64,000 nucleotides of DNA from Rhizobium skierniewicense. Lineage in GTDB: Bacteria > Pseudomonadota > Alphaproteobacteria > Rhizobiales > Rhizobiaceae. Both the position numbers and the translations under genes were made by a program. The stretch is taken from the NCBI RefSeq assembly GCF_014196515.1, contig NZ_JACIDV010000001.1, positions 186,001 to 250,000 of the forward strand, given 5' to 3'. Positions 1 to 9,046 of this stretch are shown here, piece after piece. The notes beneath the pieces were generated by a model. It was not told the origin of the DNA. It ran no database searches and worked only from the letters and a program-made list of their open reading frames with translations. Within the stretch, counting starts at the first letter, position 1. Each line of letters starts with the position of its first letter.

Positions 1-1464
1 ATCAAGGTACCGAAAGGCTCATCCGGCAAAACCTTCTCGCTACAACCAAGCGAAAAGCTGCTGCAGTCCTTCCAGGCCTATGCCGGCAAGACAAAGTCCC
101 TGCTGGCGCAGACGCTCGGCTTGCGCAGTGGCGAGCAGGAGGACGACTACTACTTCGGCGGCACCCCTCTCGGCTCGCACATCATTCCGCCCATGCGACT
201 GGTGCAGAAGCGGGTGGAATCCCACATCGAGTTGCGCTTCCTTCTCAATGACGACAACTACTTTTCCGCAATGCGCAACATGTGGGCCGACTTCCGCAAC
301 AATCTCGCCTCGCGGAAGAACTTCGAGCTTCTGCCCCTGCCTGACCTCTATCGCCGTGTTCTGGAAAATCGCTCCAAACCGGTCTCGGATTACGACGTGC
401 TCGCAATCAACATGCCTTGGCTCGGCGAGTTCGCAGAAAAGGATATCGTCCGGCCGATCGACGCACTGATCCAGAAAACCGGGATCAATCCACTCGATTT
501 CCATCCCTCCATCTGGTCGACCGCGCACTGGAACGGCCGGGACTACGGCGTTCCCGGCTATTGCACGGTCGAGATTCTGGCGGCTCGAAAGGACTTGTTC
601 GCCGATGCCGGGCTGGATTTCCCCCGCAAATTCGAGGATGTCCTCTCCGCCGGACGCTCCTTCCATGCGCCGCAGAACGGCATGTACGGGGCGGTTTGGG
701 ACGGCGCGCGGGGCATGCCGATTGCCTCAAGCTTCCTGTTCTTTCTCGGCGCCTGCGGCCAGCCAGCAATTTCATTGAGACGATCACGGGCCGGTTTTAC
801 GTTCGAAGGTGTCAATCTTGAGGAATTGCACTGCACCGTCGTGTCAGATGCGGGCCTTGCTGCACTAGATTTCATGCGCCGGCTGATGGAAATCTCGCCG
901 CCGGACATTCTCAACATGGCTTGGGACAGAACGCTCGACGTCTTCATGAAGGGAAAGGCCAGTCTGGGCTATTTCTGGACCATGCGGGCTGCGCGGTTCG
1001 AATACGACGTCCAGTCCGTGGTCAAGCGGCGGGTCGAATACCTTCCGCAACCCGCAGGACCCGGTGGAACACGCGCCTCGCCGATCGGCGGCTTCCTGTT
1101 TTGCATTCCCTCAAACCTGCCGGAAGAACGGGTCGAACTTGCCGCAGACGCGATCGCATGGATGGCCTCGCGTGAGGCAATGAAAGCCCATGTGAAAAAC
1201 GGTTTTCCAATTGCCCCTCGCTTTTCTGTGAGTGCGGACCCAGAAGCGGCGGCCAGTTCGCCAATCGTGCGTTTCGTGGACCAATTGGCCAAGAAAAACC
1301 TGCTACACACCTGGCAGCGCCCCAACATTCCGCAATACGCCGCAATCGAACGGATCCTGGGCGAAGAGGTGCACGACGCCTTGTCGGGCATCAAAACAGA
1401 CAAGGCAGCGCTCGCGGACGTGGCAGACCGGATAAACCGAGAACTCAGGTCTCCTACCCATTAG
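1..1464 (+). CDS. Probable DNA-binding/solute-binding fusion protein, 5' end outside window
   Basis: The reading frame is open from the first base and ends with TAG at 1462-1464, so the true start lies upstream. The first 40 or so residues (KVPKGSSGKTFSL, then SEKLLQSFQAY) resemble the wing and linker helix that follow a LysR/ModE-type helix-turn-helix. The remaining ~420 residues look like a family 1 extracellular solute-binding domain: NMPWLGEFAEKD, then YGVPGYCTVEILAARKDLF, then a segment ending FMKGKASLGYF. No signal peptide is seen in the visible part. If this reading is right, it is a cytoplasmic regulator that senses ligand with a binding-protein fold. The alternative is an ordinary sugar-binding lipoprotein with an unusual N-terminus. 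It ends 253 bp before a peptide-type ABC operon on the same strand. The fold call is moderate; the fusion is inferred. Confidence 0.6.
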   Translation: MKVPKGSSGKTFSLQPSEKLLQSFQAYAGKTKSLLAQTLGLRSGEQEDDYYFGGTPLGSHIIPPMRLVQKRVESHIELRFLLNDDNYFSAMRNMWADFRNNLASRKNFELLPLPDLYRRVLENRSKPVSDYDVLAINMPWLGEFAEKDIVRPIDALIQKTGINPLDFHPSIWSTAHWNGRDYGVPGYCTVEILAARKDLFADAGLDFPRKFEDVLSAGRSFHAPQNGMYGAVWDGARGMPIASSFLFFLGACGQPAISLRRSRAGFTFEGVNLEELHCTVVSDAGLAALDFMRRLMEISPPDILNMAWDRTLDVFMKGKASLGYFWTMRAARFEYDVQSVVKRRVEYLPQPAGPGGTRASPIGGFLFCIPSNLPEERVELAADAIAWMASREAMKAHVKNGFPIAPRFSVSADPEAAASSPIVRFVDQLAKKNLLHTWQRPNIPQYAAIERILGEEVHDALSGIKTDKAALADVADRINRELRSPTH

Positions 1465-1609
1465 GAGCCCCGTACCTCAGAGGCACGGCGCCACCAAGCT
1501 TACGGTCGCTGCAACCAGTTTATGCATCTGCATCTGAGTTGCGCGCAACGTTTAAGCTGTAAACCTTCCTTCTGTATTTTAGCAAAACGCCATAACGATG
1601 ATTCAAGAG

Positions 1610-1656
1610 CATGAAATATTTCATGAAAATCTAGTTTCATCAAAACTGGCATGAAA
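1610..1656. promoter_or_regulatory. Candidate RpiR-type operators upstream of the peptide ABC operon
   Basis: CATGAAATATTTCATG at 1610-1625 is a perfect 16-bp palindrome. A second dyad, TTTCAT-N10-ATGAAA, lies at 1635-1656. Both sit 62 to 108 bp upstream of the binding-protein ATG at 1718. Palindromes built from GAAA/TTTC are common for RpiR-family regulators, and the same-strand gene cluster ends with an RpiR regulator at 8198. The regulatory link is inferred from position and symmetry only. The rest of the 1465-1717 gap shows no gene. Confidence 0.5.
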
Positions 1657-1717
1657 AATGCCTATCATATCGCGACCGGGTTCGTGTCCGGCAATAACTC
1701 TAAAAAGAGGGAACGGT

Positions 1718-3361
1718 ATGACGCAGACTTCGAATAAGGCGACCCCAGTGGGTAGCCTTCGGAAATCCATTTTCGCCGGAGTGGCTTTGCTTGCCCTGAT
1801 TGCGTTTGGCAATAATACGGCCCTTGCTGCAGGTACGCTTCGGATTGGTATGACGGCATCCGACATCCCGTTGACCACGGGCCAGGCCGACCAGGGCGGC
1901 GAAGGCCAACGCTTCATGGGATACACGATCTACGATTCGCTGATTGAATGGGATTTGTCGAGCGCCGACAAACCTTCAGTCCTCACGCCGGGGCTTGCTA
2001 CCTCGTGGGAAATCGATGCTTCAGACAAGCTAAAATGGGTTTTCAAGCTACGCGATGGCGTCAAATTTCATGATGGCAGCGCATTCACCGCCGATTCCGT
2101 CGTTTGGAACCTTGATAAGCTGCTCAAAACCGATGCGCCACAGTTCGATCCACGCCAGTCAGCACAGGGAAAATCGCGTATTCCAGCCGTCGCAAGCTAC
2201 AAGGTCTTGGACCCGCTGACGCTTGAAATTACCACCAAGACCCCGGATGCGACGCTGCCCTACCAGCTGAGCTGGATCACATTGTCGTCGCCCGCCAATT
2301 GGGAAGCGCAGGGCAAGAGCTGGGATGCCGTAGCGCAGAAACCATCGGGCACCGGTCCGTGGAAAATGGAAAATGGCTTTACGCCGCGCGAGCGTGCTGA
2401 ACTCACGCCAAACAAGGAATACTGGGACAAGGCCCGCGTGCCGAAGTTGGACAAGCTTGTGCTCATTCCTCTTCCTGAACCGAATACCCGCGTTGCGGCA
2501 CTTCGCTCTGGCGAAGTTGACTGGATCGAAGCGCCGCCACCGGATTCAGTGGCCTCGCTGAAGGATGCGGATTTCCAGCTTGTCACCAATGCCTATCCGC
2601 ACAACTGGACATGGCACTTCTCACGTGTCGAAGGTTCACCATGGAATGACGTTCGCGTCCGTAAGGCCGCTAACCTCGCCGTTGATCGAGAAGGCCTGAA
2701 GGAACTGCTCGGCGGATTGATGATCCCTGCCGAAGGTTATCTGCCACCCGGTCATCAGTGGTTTGGCAACCCGACCTTCAAGCTCACCTATGATGTCGAA
2801 GCCGCCAAAAAGCTGATGGAGGAGGCCGGATATGGGCCTGACAAGCCGATAAAGACCAAGGTGATCATCTCGTCATCGGGCTCTGGCCAGATGCTGCCTT
2901 TGCAGATGAATGAATACATCCAGCAAACGCTCGCCGAGATCGGGATCCTGGTTGAGTATGAAGTGGCGGACTGGAACACCGTCATCAACATCTGGCGTGC
3001 CGGTGCCAAGGATGCCAGCTCCAAGGGCGCCACCGCCGTCAATTACAGCTACTTTATCCAGGACCCGTTCACCGCGCTCATCCGCCAGTCCCAATGCAAC
3101 CTGGTGCCTCCAGCCGGAACCAACTGGGGCTTTTATTGTGATCCGGAAATGGACAAGCTGTTCGATCAGGTTCGTAACAGCTTCGTGCAGGCCGATCAGG
3201 ACAAGGTGCTCCAGAAGATCCACGAGAAATACGTTGATGAGGCACTGTTCCTGATGGTCACACATGACGTCAACCCGCGGGCGATGTCCAAGAAGGTCAA
3301 GGGTTTTGTGCAGGCGCAGAACTGGTTCCAGGACTTCTCGCCAGTTTCTATTGAAGAATAA
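1718..3361 (+). CDS. ABC transporter substrate-binding protein, family 5 (peptide type)
   Basis: A 547-residue periplasmic binding protein of the DppA/OppA family (SBP_bac_5). The ATG at 1718 is chosen because AAGAGGGA lies just before it and it gives a clean signal peptide: basic start, hydrophobic core VALLALIAFG, and an A-L-A-A cleavage region near residue 38. Family landmarks include LATSWEIDASDKLKWVFKLR, then DGVKFHDGSAFTADSVVW, then SGTGPWKME and VRKAANLAVDREGLKELLGG. It is the first gene of a five-gene import operon with two permeases and two ATPases. The ligand cannot be read from sequence; a peptide-like or amide compound is likely given the racemase-fold gene downstream. A strong hairpin follows the stop codon. 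Confidence 0.92.
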   Translation: MTQTSNKATPVGSLRKSIFAGVALLALIAFGNNTALAAGTLRIGMTASDIPLTTGQADQGGEGQRFMGYTIYDSLIEWDLSSADKPSVLTPGLATSWEIDASDKLKWVFKLRDGVKFHDGSAFTADSVVWNLDKLLKTDAPQFDPRQSAQGKSRIPAVASYKVLDPLTLEITTKTPDATLPYQLSWITLSSPANWEAQGKSWDAVAQKPSGTGPWKMENGFTPRERAELTPNKEYWDKARVPKLDKLVLIPLPEPNTRVAALRSGEVDWIEAPPPDSVASLKDADFQLVTNAYPHNWTWHFSRVEGSPWNDVRVRKAANLAVDREGLKELLGGLMIPAEGYLPPGHQWFGNPTFKLTYDVEAAKKLMEEAGYGPDKPIKTKVIISSSGSGQMLPLQMNEYIQQTLAEIGILVEYEVADWNTVINIWRAGAKDASSKGATAVNYSYFIQDPFTALIRQSQCNLVPPAGTNWGFYCDPEMDKLFDQVRNSFVQADQDKVLQKIHEKYVDEALFLMVTHDVNPRAMSKKVKGFVQAQNWFQDFSPVSIEE

Positions 3362-3381
3362 CGCCGGGACTGGTGACAGAA

Positions 3382-3406
3382 GGATGCGCCGGTTTCCGGC
3401 GCATCC
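3382..3406 (+). terminator. Intra-operon hairpin after the binding-protein gene
   Basis: GGATGCGCCGG-TTT-CCGGCGCATCC forms an 11-bp perfect stem. A run of six T follows about 16 nt later. It lies between the binding-protein stop (3361) and the first permease (3442). Such hairpins usually cause partial termination or stabilise upstream mRNA, keeping the binding protein in excess over membrane parts. Structure is seen; function is inferred. Confidence 0.6.
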
Positions 3407-3441
3407 GGCAGTGTTCCCCCATTTTTTCCGTGAGGACCACC

Positions 3442-4395
3442 ATGCTGGCCTATACTTTGAAGCGCCTTATCCATCTGATCCCCGTTGCGATCGGCGTCAG
3501 TATCGTCTGCTTCCTGCTCATTCACATAGCGCCCGGCGATCCGCTTGCCGCCATCTTGCCTTCTGATGCCTCCGCTGAACAACAGCAACAGGTTCGAGCC
3601 TTTTATGGTTTCGATAGACCGCTTGTCGTGCAATATGGGATGTGGGCAGGGAGGGCGCTACAGGGCGACCTCGGCCAGTCGATTGCCACTGGACGCCCAG
3701 TCCTTGGCGAAATCGCCGATGCAGTGGTCAATTCGCTCATTCTCGCCTGCGCCGCCACACTCATCGGCTTCACGCTGGGCGCCAGCCTGGGCTTTCTGGC
3801 AGGCGTCTATCGCGGGACGTGGATCGACAAGATCGCCTCAGGCATCTCGATGATCGGCGTCAGCATTCCACATTATTGGCTTGGCATGGTGTTGGTAATT
3901 GCGTTTTCGGTCACGCTCGGCTGGCTGCCGGCCATGGGTGGTGGACCCGGCGGGTCGGATGGTCGAGCGTTCGACTGGAGCTATATCCGCTATCTCATCC
4001 TGCCCGCAATTACCATGTCGGTCATTCCGATGGGGATCATTGCCAGAACCATCCGGTCATTGGTAGCAGATATACTGGCGCAGGATTTCACGCAGGCTCT
4101 GGCTGCGAAGGGTCTGATGACGTCACAAATCCTGCGCCACGTCATCCGCAACGCAGCCCCTACCGCGATCTCGGTCATGGGCCTGCAGCTTGGCTATTTG
4201 CTTGGCGGGTCGATCCTCATAGAAACGGTTTTCTCCTGGCCCGGAACAGGTTTCCTGCTCAACGGGGCCATCTTTACCCGCGACCTGCCGGTCTTGCAGG
4301 GCACCATCCTCGTGCTGGCGATGTTCTTCGTGCTTGTCAACCTCATCGTCGACGTTGCGCAAAGTGCCATCGACCCACGCATTCAGAGGAGCTGA
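3442..4395 (+). CDS. ABC transporter permease, DppB type
   Basis: A 317-residue inner-membrane permease of the peptide/nickel importer class. The ATG at 3442 is preferred over an in-frame upstream alternative because the DppB family begins with one or two residues before a basic helix, here LAYTLKRLIHLIPVAIGVS. The DppB-type N-terminal region (IHIAPGDPLAAILP, then YGFDRPLVVQYGMW) is present. The EAA loop that contacts the ATPases is seen around residues 215-240 (ARTIRSLVADILAQDFTQAL, then AKGL). It ends in VDVAQSAIDPRI, typical of the family. It is separated from the next permease by three bases, so co-translation is likely. Confidence 0.93.
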   Translation: MLAYTLKRLIHLIPVAIGVSIVCFLLIHIAPGDPLAAILPSDASAEQQQQVRAFYGFDRPLVVQYGMWAGRALQGDLGQSIATGRPVLGEIADAVVNSLILACAATLIGFTLGASLGFLAGVYRGTWIDKIASGISMIGVSIPHYWLGMVLVIAFSVTLGWLPAMGGGPGGSDGRAFDWSYIRYLILPAITMSVIPMGIIARTIRSLVADILAQDFTQALAAKGLMTSQILRHVIRNAAPTAISVMGLQLGYLLGGSILIETVFSWPGTGFLLNGAIFTRDLPVLQGTILVLAMFFVLVNLIVDVAQSAIDPRIQRS

Positions 4396-4398
4396 GCC

Positions 4399-5307
4399 AT
4401 GTCATCCGCGTCCTCGTTCACGCCAGCAGCATCTGCCAACCTTGCAGCGCCCGTGGCCATCGTTCGCTCACCGGGCTTCTGGAGCGGCGTTGTCCATCGC
4501 CTCTGTCGTGATCCCGTTGCACTCGTGGCGCTCGGGTTGATCTTCGTTTTGATCCTGATCGCCATTTTCGCTCCCTATCTGGCGCCCTATGATCCCGCCA
4601 AAGCCAGCGTTATCCGCCGCCTGAAACCGATTGGTACGCCGGGCTTTATCCTGGGAACGGACGAACTGGGCCGCGATATCCTTTCGCGGCTGATCTACGG
4701 CGCTCGCCTCTCGCTGATTATGGGTGTCATCCCCGTGCCAGTCGCATTCGTTATCGGCTCGGCCATTGGCATCATTGCCGGTTACGCAGGCGGCATCGTC
4801 AACACGCTGATCATGCGCACAATCGATGTGTTCTATGCTTTTCCATCAGTGCTTCTGGCGGTGGCGCTATCGGGCGCCCTTGGTTCTGGACTGACCAATG
4901 CTCTCGTCTCGCTGACGGTGGTGTTCATCCCGCAGATAGCGCGCGTTGCCGAAAGCGTGACCACACAGGTCCGTCGTCTCGATTATGTCGATGCGGCGCG
5001 GGCTTCCGGTGCAGGCCCGGCGACGATCATCACGGTGCATATTCTCGGAAACGTGCTGGGACCGATCTTCGTCTTCGCCACGAGCCTGATTTCAGTGTCG
5101 ATGATCCTCGCTTCTGGCCTGTCCTTCCTAGGGTTGGGCGTCAGGCCGCCCGAAGCGGAATGGGGACTGATGCTCAACACGCTCCGCACGGCGATCTACA
5201 CCAACCCTTACGTCGCCGCTCTGCCGGGTGTCATGATCTTCTTCACGTCGATCTGTTTCAACCTTTTCTCTGACGGCCTGCGCAAGGCAATGGATGTGAA
5301 ATCATGA
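4399..5307 (+). CDS. ABC transporter permease, DppC type
   Basis: A 302-residue permease, partner of the DppB-type subunit just upstream. A soluble N-terminal stretch precedes the first membrane helix (VALVALGLIFVLILIAIFAP). The family signature LGTDELGRDILSRLIYGARL is intact, as are the EAA loop (LDYVDAARASGAGP) and the C-terminal LSFLGLGVRPPEAEWG segment. The stop overlaps the next start by four bases (ATGA at 5304), suggesting translational coupling to the ATPase. Confidence 0.93.
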   Translation: MSSASSFTPAASANLAAPVAIVRSPGFWSGVVHRLCRDPVALVALGLIFVLILIAIFAPYLAPYDPAKASVIRRLKPIGTPGFILGTDELGRDILSRLIYGARLSLIMGVIPVPVAFVIGSAIGIIAGYAGGIVNTLIMRTIDVFYAFPSVLLAVALSGALGSGLTNALVSLTVVFIPQIARVAESVTTQVRRLDYVDAARASGAGPATIITVHILGNVLGPIFVFATSLISVSMILASGLSFLGLGVRPPEAEWGLMLNTLRTAIYTNPYVAALPGVMIFFTSICFNLFSDGLRKAMDVKS

Positions 5308-6383
5308 GCAAGATCGTCGTATCTCCGCCCATGGTGGATTTTCCGACCGGCGAACGCGGAGGCCCGTTACAGCCGCTGATCTCGGTGCGAGGCCTGCAAA
5401 GGCACTTTCCGGTCAAAGGGAGCGGCCTCTTCTCTCCCAAGAAGAAGGTGCGTGCCGTCGATGGCATCGATTTCGATATATTGAAGGGCGAAACGCTCGG
5501 CGTCGTCGGGGAAAGCGGTTGCGGCAAATCCACAACGGCACGCGTTCTGATGCAGTTGATTCGGCAAGACCAAGGCGAGATCCTGTTCGATGGAGAAACA
5601 GTCGGTGGCACGCTGGCACTCAGCGAATACCGCAGGCAGGTCCAGATGGTCTTTCAGGACAGCTACGCCTCGCTCAATCCGCGTCTGACGATCGAGGACT
5701 CGATCAGCTTCGGGCCGCGTGTGCACGGCGTTTCAGCACGGGTCGCCATGGCACGCGCCCACGATCTGCTGCACCGGGTAGGGCTGGAGCCGGGCCGGTT
5801 TGCCGGACGCTATCCGCACGAGTTGTCCGGCGGCCAACGCCAGCGTGTCAACATCGCCCGTGCGCTGGCACTCGAACCGCGCCTCGTCATTCTCGATGAA
5901 GCCGTATCGGCACTCGACAAATCCGTCGAGGCGCAAGTGCTCAATCTGCTTCTCGATCTTAAACGGGATTTCGGCCTAACCTACCTGTTCATCTCGCATG
6001 ATCTCAACGTCGTGCGCTTCATGTGCGACCGGGTGATGGTGATGTATCTGGGCAAGGTGGTCGAGATCGGCAGCCGTGATGCGATCTTCGAGCATGCGGG
6101 ACATCCCTATTCTTCAGCACTGCTTGCCTCAATGCCGAAAATAGATCCTGCAGAACGCACCACGGAACCGCCGCTGTTTGGCGATCCGCCAAACCCCATC
6201 GATCCGCCGTCCGGTTGCCGTTTTCACACCCGGTGCAATTTCGCCGAGCCGGTCTGCTCGGCGACGGCGCCGCTGCTGTTCGGCGAAAGCTCTGATCACT
6301 CGACGGCCTGTCTGATGCCGGTGCCGGGTTCCGGCCACAGCCGGGCACCTGCATTGCGCACACCCGTTCAGATGGAGGCATGA
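5304..6383 (+). CDS. ABC transporter ATPase, OppF/DppF type
   Basis: A 359-residue cytoplasmic ATPase. Walker A is GESGCGKST near residue 71, the Q-loop is in QMVFQDSYASLNPR, the ABC signature is LSGGQRQRV, and Walker B is LVILDEAVSALD followed by the H-loop FISHDLN. The usual DEPVSALD is DEAVSALD here, a mild deviation that leaves the catalytic Asp-Glu intact. A C-terminal oligo_HPY region with a cysteine cluster (GCRFHTRCNFAEPVC) is present. The OppF-type gene precedes the OppD-type gene, the reverse of the common order. Both junctions are ATGA overlaps. Confidence 0.93.
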   Translation: MSKIVVSPPMVDFPTGERGGPLQPLISVRGLQRHFPVKGSGLFSPKKKVRAVDGIDFDILKGETLGVVGESGCGKSTTARVLMQLIRQDQGEILFDGETVGGTLALSEYRRQVQMVFQDSYASLNPRLTIEDSISFGPRVHGVSARVAMARAHDLLHRVGLEPGRFAGRYPHELSGGQRQRVNIARALALEPRLVILDEAVSALDKSVEAQVLNLLLDLKRDFGLTYLFISHDLNVVRFMCDRVMVMYLGKVVEIGSRDAIFEHAGHPYSSALLASMPKIDPAERTTEPPLFGDPPNPIDPPSGCRFHTRCNFAEPVCSATAPLLFGESSDHSTACLMPVPGSGHSRAPALRTPVQMEA

Positions 6384-7357
6384 GCATGTCTGAAATCGCA
6401 CCGATGATCGATATCAAGGATCTCTCTGTCACCTTCAGGCGCGGCCGCAATCCGGTCAGGGCCGTCAACGGTGTGAGCCTGACTGTTCGTCCCGGCGAAG
6501 TCGTAGCCCTTCTGGGTGAATCAGGTTCCGGCAAGAGTGTGACGATGCGCTCACTGCTGCGTCTGCATCCGCCCGGAACTCTTATCGAGGGTGGTGTGCA
6601 TGTGGCCGGGCGCGATGTCATGGCATTGTCGAAGCGAGACCTCGGAGATTTGCGCGGTCCGATTGTCTCGATGGTGTTCCAGGAACCGCGTCTGGCGCTA
6701 GACCCTGTCTATACACTCGGTGATCAGATTACGGAAACCATACTGCGGCACGAGAAGGTGAGCCGGATTGAAGCACAGGCAAGAGCGCTGGCTCTTTTCC
6801 AGAAAGTGAAAATACCCTCGCCCGAGCGAAGGCTCGGTAACTATCCGCACGAAATGTCTGGCGGAATGTTACAGCGTTCCATGATTGCCATGGCAATCGC
6901 CTGCAATCCGAAAGTGCTTCTCGCCGACGAGCCGACGACGGCGCTTGATGCGACGGTACAAATACAGATTCTGCTTCTGATCCGCGAGTTGCAACGCGAA
7001 TATGGTCTTGCCGTGATCTTCGTCACCCATGATATTGGCGTTGCTGCCGAGGTCGCCGACCGCATCGCAGTGATGTATGCAGGGCGGATCGTCGAGGAAG
7101 GCAAGGTTGCAGATATTATCCGCCATCCACGCCACCCCTATACGCAGGGCTTGCTCGGTGCTCGCGTCGAGTTGGCAAACGGTCGAGACCGGCTGATCAC
7201 CATTCCCGGCTCGCCCCCCGATCTCGCAAACCTGCCATCAGGCTGCGCCTTTGCGCCTCGCTGCGAAAGGGTCTCCGACGAATGCCGTGCGGACGTGCCC
7301 CCCCTCTTTCCGCATTCTGACGCTATGGGTCAGGTGGCTTGTATTCATCCCGGTTAG
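6380..7357 (+). CDS. ABC transporter ATPase, OppD/DppD type
   Basis: A 325-residue second ATPase of the same importer. Walker A is GESGSGKSV and the signature motif is MSGGMLQRS, in which GGM replaces the usual GGQ as in many DppD proteins. Walker B is VLLADEPTTALD, followed by FVTHDIG. The oligo_HPY tail ends with GCAFAPRCERVSDEC. It starts in an ATGA overlap with the preceding gene and is the last transport gene of the operon; the racemase-fold gene starts 71 bases later. Confidence 0.93.
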   Translation: MSMSEIAPMIDIKDLSVTFRRGRNPVRAVNGVSLTVRPGEVVALLGESGSGKSVTMRSLLRLHPPGTLIEGGVHVAGRDVMALSKRDLGDLRGPIVSMVFQEPRLALDPVYTLGDQITETILRHEKVSRIEAQARALALFQKVKIPSPERRLGNYPHEMSGGMLQRSMIAMAIACNPKVLLADEPTTALDATVQIQILLLIRELQREYGLAVIFVTHDIGVAAEVADRIAVMYAGRIVEEGKVADIIRHPRHPYTQGLLGARVELANGRDRLITIPGSPPDLANLPSGCAFAPRCERVSDECRADVPPLFPHSDAMGQVACIHPG

Positions 7358-7428
7358 CTGTCTCCAGCATCAACCGACCAACAATGAAGAAGGAGGCGCG
7401 CTCTGATCCTCGGTGTGCGTTCAAGACA

Positions 7429-8097
7429 ATGCCGCTGATCCGACTGATAAATCCGAATACGTCCCAGGCCACAACACGAATGATGACGTCTATCGCGCGT
7501 TCCACGCTTGATTCATTTTTCGATCTAGAGGGAGTAACCGCGACAGACGGAGTTCCGATGATCCTGGATGCCATGCAGCTTGCTGCTTCGGAACAAGGTG
7601 TTGTCGATATGGCTGTTGTCGACAAGAACAGACTGAGCGGCATTATCATCGGCGCCTTCGGTGATCCTGCCATAGATCTCGTGCGCAAGCGCGTGAATTG
7701 CCCGGTGGTCGGTCTTTGTGAAGCGAGTATGCTGGAGGCCTCCGCAGGTGCGCGTAAATTCGGCATCGCGACAGTCACGCCGCGGCTCGTGGAAAGCTTT
7801 GGCGCCAAGGCGGATAGTCTTCAGCTCGCCCATCTCTTCACCGGAACAAGGCTAACCGCAGGTGATCCCGAGAGGCTGGTAGCCTCGAAAGAACGGCTCG
7901 AGGAGGCGTTGTTTCACGCGGTTCAGGAATGTTTTGAAAAGGATGGTGCGGATGCAGTCATCATCGGCGGTGGACCGCTGGGGCAGGTAGCGTTCACCCT
8001 CGCAAATCGGTTCCGGCAACCTGTCATCGCACCCATACCCGCAGCGATAAGGCTGCTTGTCCAACGGATGAAAGATTGGACCGTGGATCAAACATAA
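7429..8097 (+). CDS. Asp/Glu/hydantoin racemase-fold protein lacking both expected catalytic cysteines
   Basis: A 222-residue member of the Asp/Glu/hydantoin racemase superfamily. The ATG at 7429 is chosen because the family starts directly with the first strand, here PLIRLINPNTS. An ATG at 7384 is in frame but adds a tail without homology, and no good ribosome site is seen at either. In hydantoin racemases two cysteines (near 76 and 181) act as acid and base, in contexts like ACFGDP and LGCAG. Here the same places read GAFGDP (Ala76) and IGGGPLG (Gly181). It may be a divergent enzyme or a non-racemising binder. The neighbouring importer suggests it acts on the imported compound. Confidence 0.82.
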   Translation: MPLIRLINPNTSQATTRMMTSIARSTLDSFFDLEGVTATDGVPMILDAMQLAASEQGVVDMAVVDKNRLSGIIIGAFGDPAIDLVRKRVNCPVVGLCEASMLEASAGARKFGIATVTPRLVESFGAKADSLQLAHLFTGTRLTAGDPERLVASKERLEEALFHAVQECFEKDGADAVIIGGGPLGQVAFTLANRFRQPVIAPIPAAIRLLVQRMKDWTVDQT

Positions 8098-8197
8098 CAG
8101 TCGGATTGCTCTGGCGTTTCGCAAGCTGGACAAGCTCAGACCACGGTTTTGCATCCATGGACATGCGCATCCGATTTTCTGCGACACCCCTACGGAG

Positions 8198-9046
8198 TTG
8201 GACTTGTCCTTCAAAGAACGCTCATTTCTTTATCGGGTCCGGCAGGCTCTGCCGACCCTGCATCCGGCGGAGCGGCGGCTGGGAGATTTCGTGTGCGATT
8301 TTCCCGGCGAACTGGCAAGCTATTCGGCATCTGAACTGGCGATACTGGCACACGTCTCAAAGGCGACCGTCTCTCGCTTCGTGCAAAAGTTGGGTTATGA
8401 AAATTATGACGAGGCAAGACGCCATGCGCGCGCCGAAAAACAGACGGGGTCACGGCTCTTTCTGTCGGCGAAGGGCATTGCATCGGATGGTCAATCGATT
8501 GCAGCGCATGTCGCACAGAGCATAACAAATATTGAAACCACGTTTCTGTCGATATCGGACAGCCAGATCGACGCCATCGCGGAAGCCCTTTCTTCGGCTC
8601 GAAAAGTCTGGGTCGTGGGGTTCCGCAGCAGTCAACCCTTCGCGTCCTATCTGCAATGGCAATTGACGCAGGTTATAGAAAACATCGTCGCCATTCCTGG
8701 TCCGGGCCAGACGCTCGGTGAACATCTGGTCAGCATCATGCCGGACGACGTGGTGGTGTTCTTTGGTCTGCGTCGTCGGATTGCTGGCATGGATATGATC
8801 CTCGAGCAGATTGAAAAGGCAAGGCCGAGATTTCTTTATGTGACGGATGAGGGGGCTCCGCTGCTGGGCAGCGCAACCTGGCACATCTATTGCCAGACGC
8901 TCGCGCCCGGGCCGCTCTTCAACCACACCGCGGTCATGGCCTTGTGCCACCTCATCATAACCCGCTGCCTCGAAAAAGCGCACGTCACTGGCCGCTCACG
9001 TCTTCGCGCTATTGAGGCGATAAACGACAGCCTGGATGAACTTTAA
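8198..9046 (+). CDS. RpiR-family transcriptional regulator (HTH plus SIS domain)
   Basis: A 282-residue regulator. The N-terminal RpiR helix-turn-helix covers roughly residues 5-80 (TLHPAERRLGDFVCDFP, then LAILAHVSKATVSRFVQKLG). A SIS phosphosugar-binding domain follows (ALSSARKVWVVGFRSSQPFA, then MPDDVVVFFGLRRR). No ATG lies in a suitable place; TTG at 8198 directly after GGAG is the best start, though an ATT at 8174 is possible. Family members usually sense sugar phosphates or related anions. As the last gene after the importer, it is the obvious candidate to bind the TGAAA palindromes at 1610-1656. Confidence 0.85.
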   Translation: MDLSFKERSFLYRVRQALPTLHPAERRLGDFVCDFPGELASYSASELAILAHVSKATVSRFVQKLGYENYDEARRHARAEKQTGSRLFLSAKGIASDGQSIAAHVAQSITNIETTFLSISDSQIDAIAEALSSARKVWVVGFRSSQPFASYLQWQLTQVIENIVAIPGPGQTLGEHLVSIMPDDVVVFFGLRRRIAGMDMILEQIEKARPRFLYVTDEGAPLLGSATWHIYCQTLAPGPLFNHTAVMALCHLIITRCLEKAHVTGRSRLRAIEAINDSLDEL

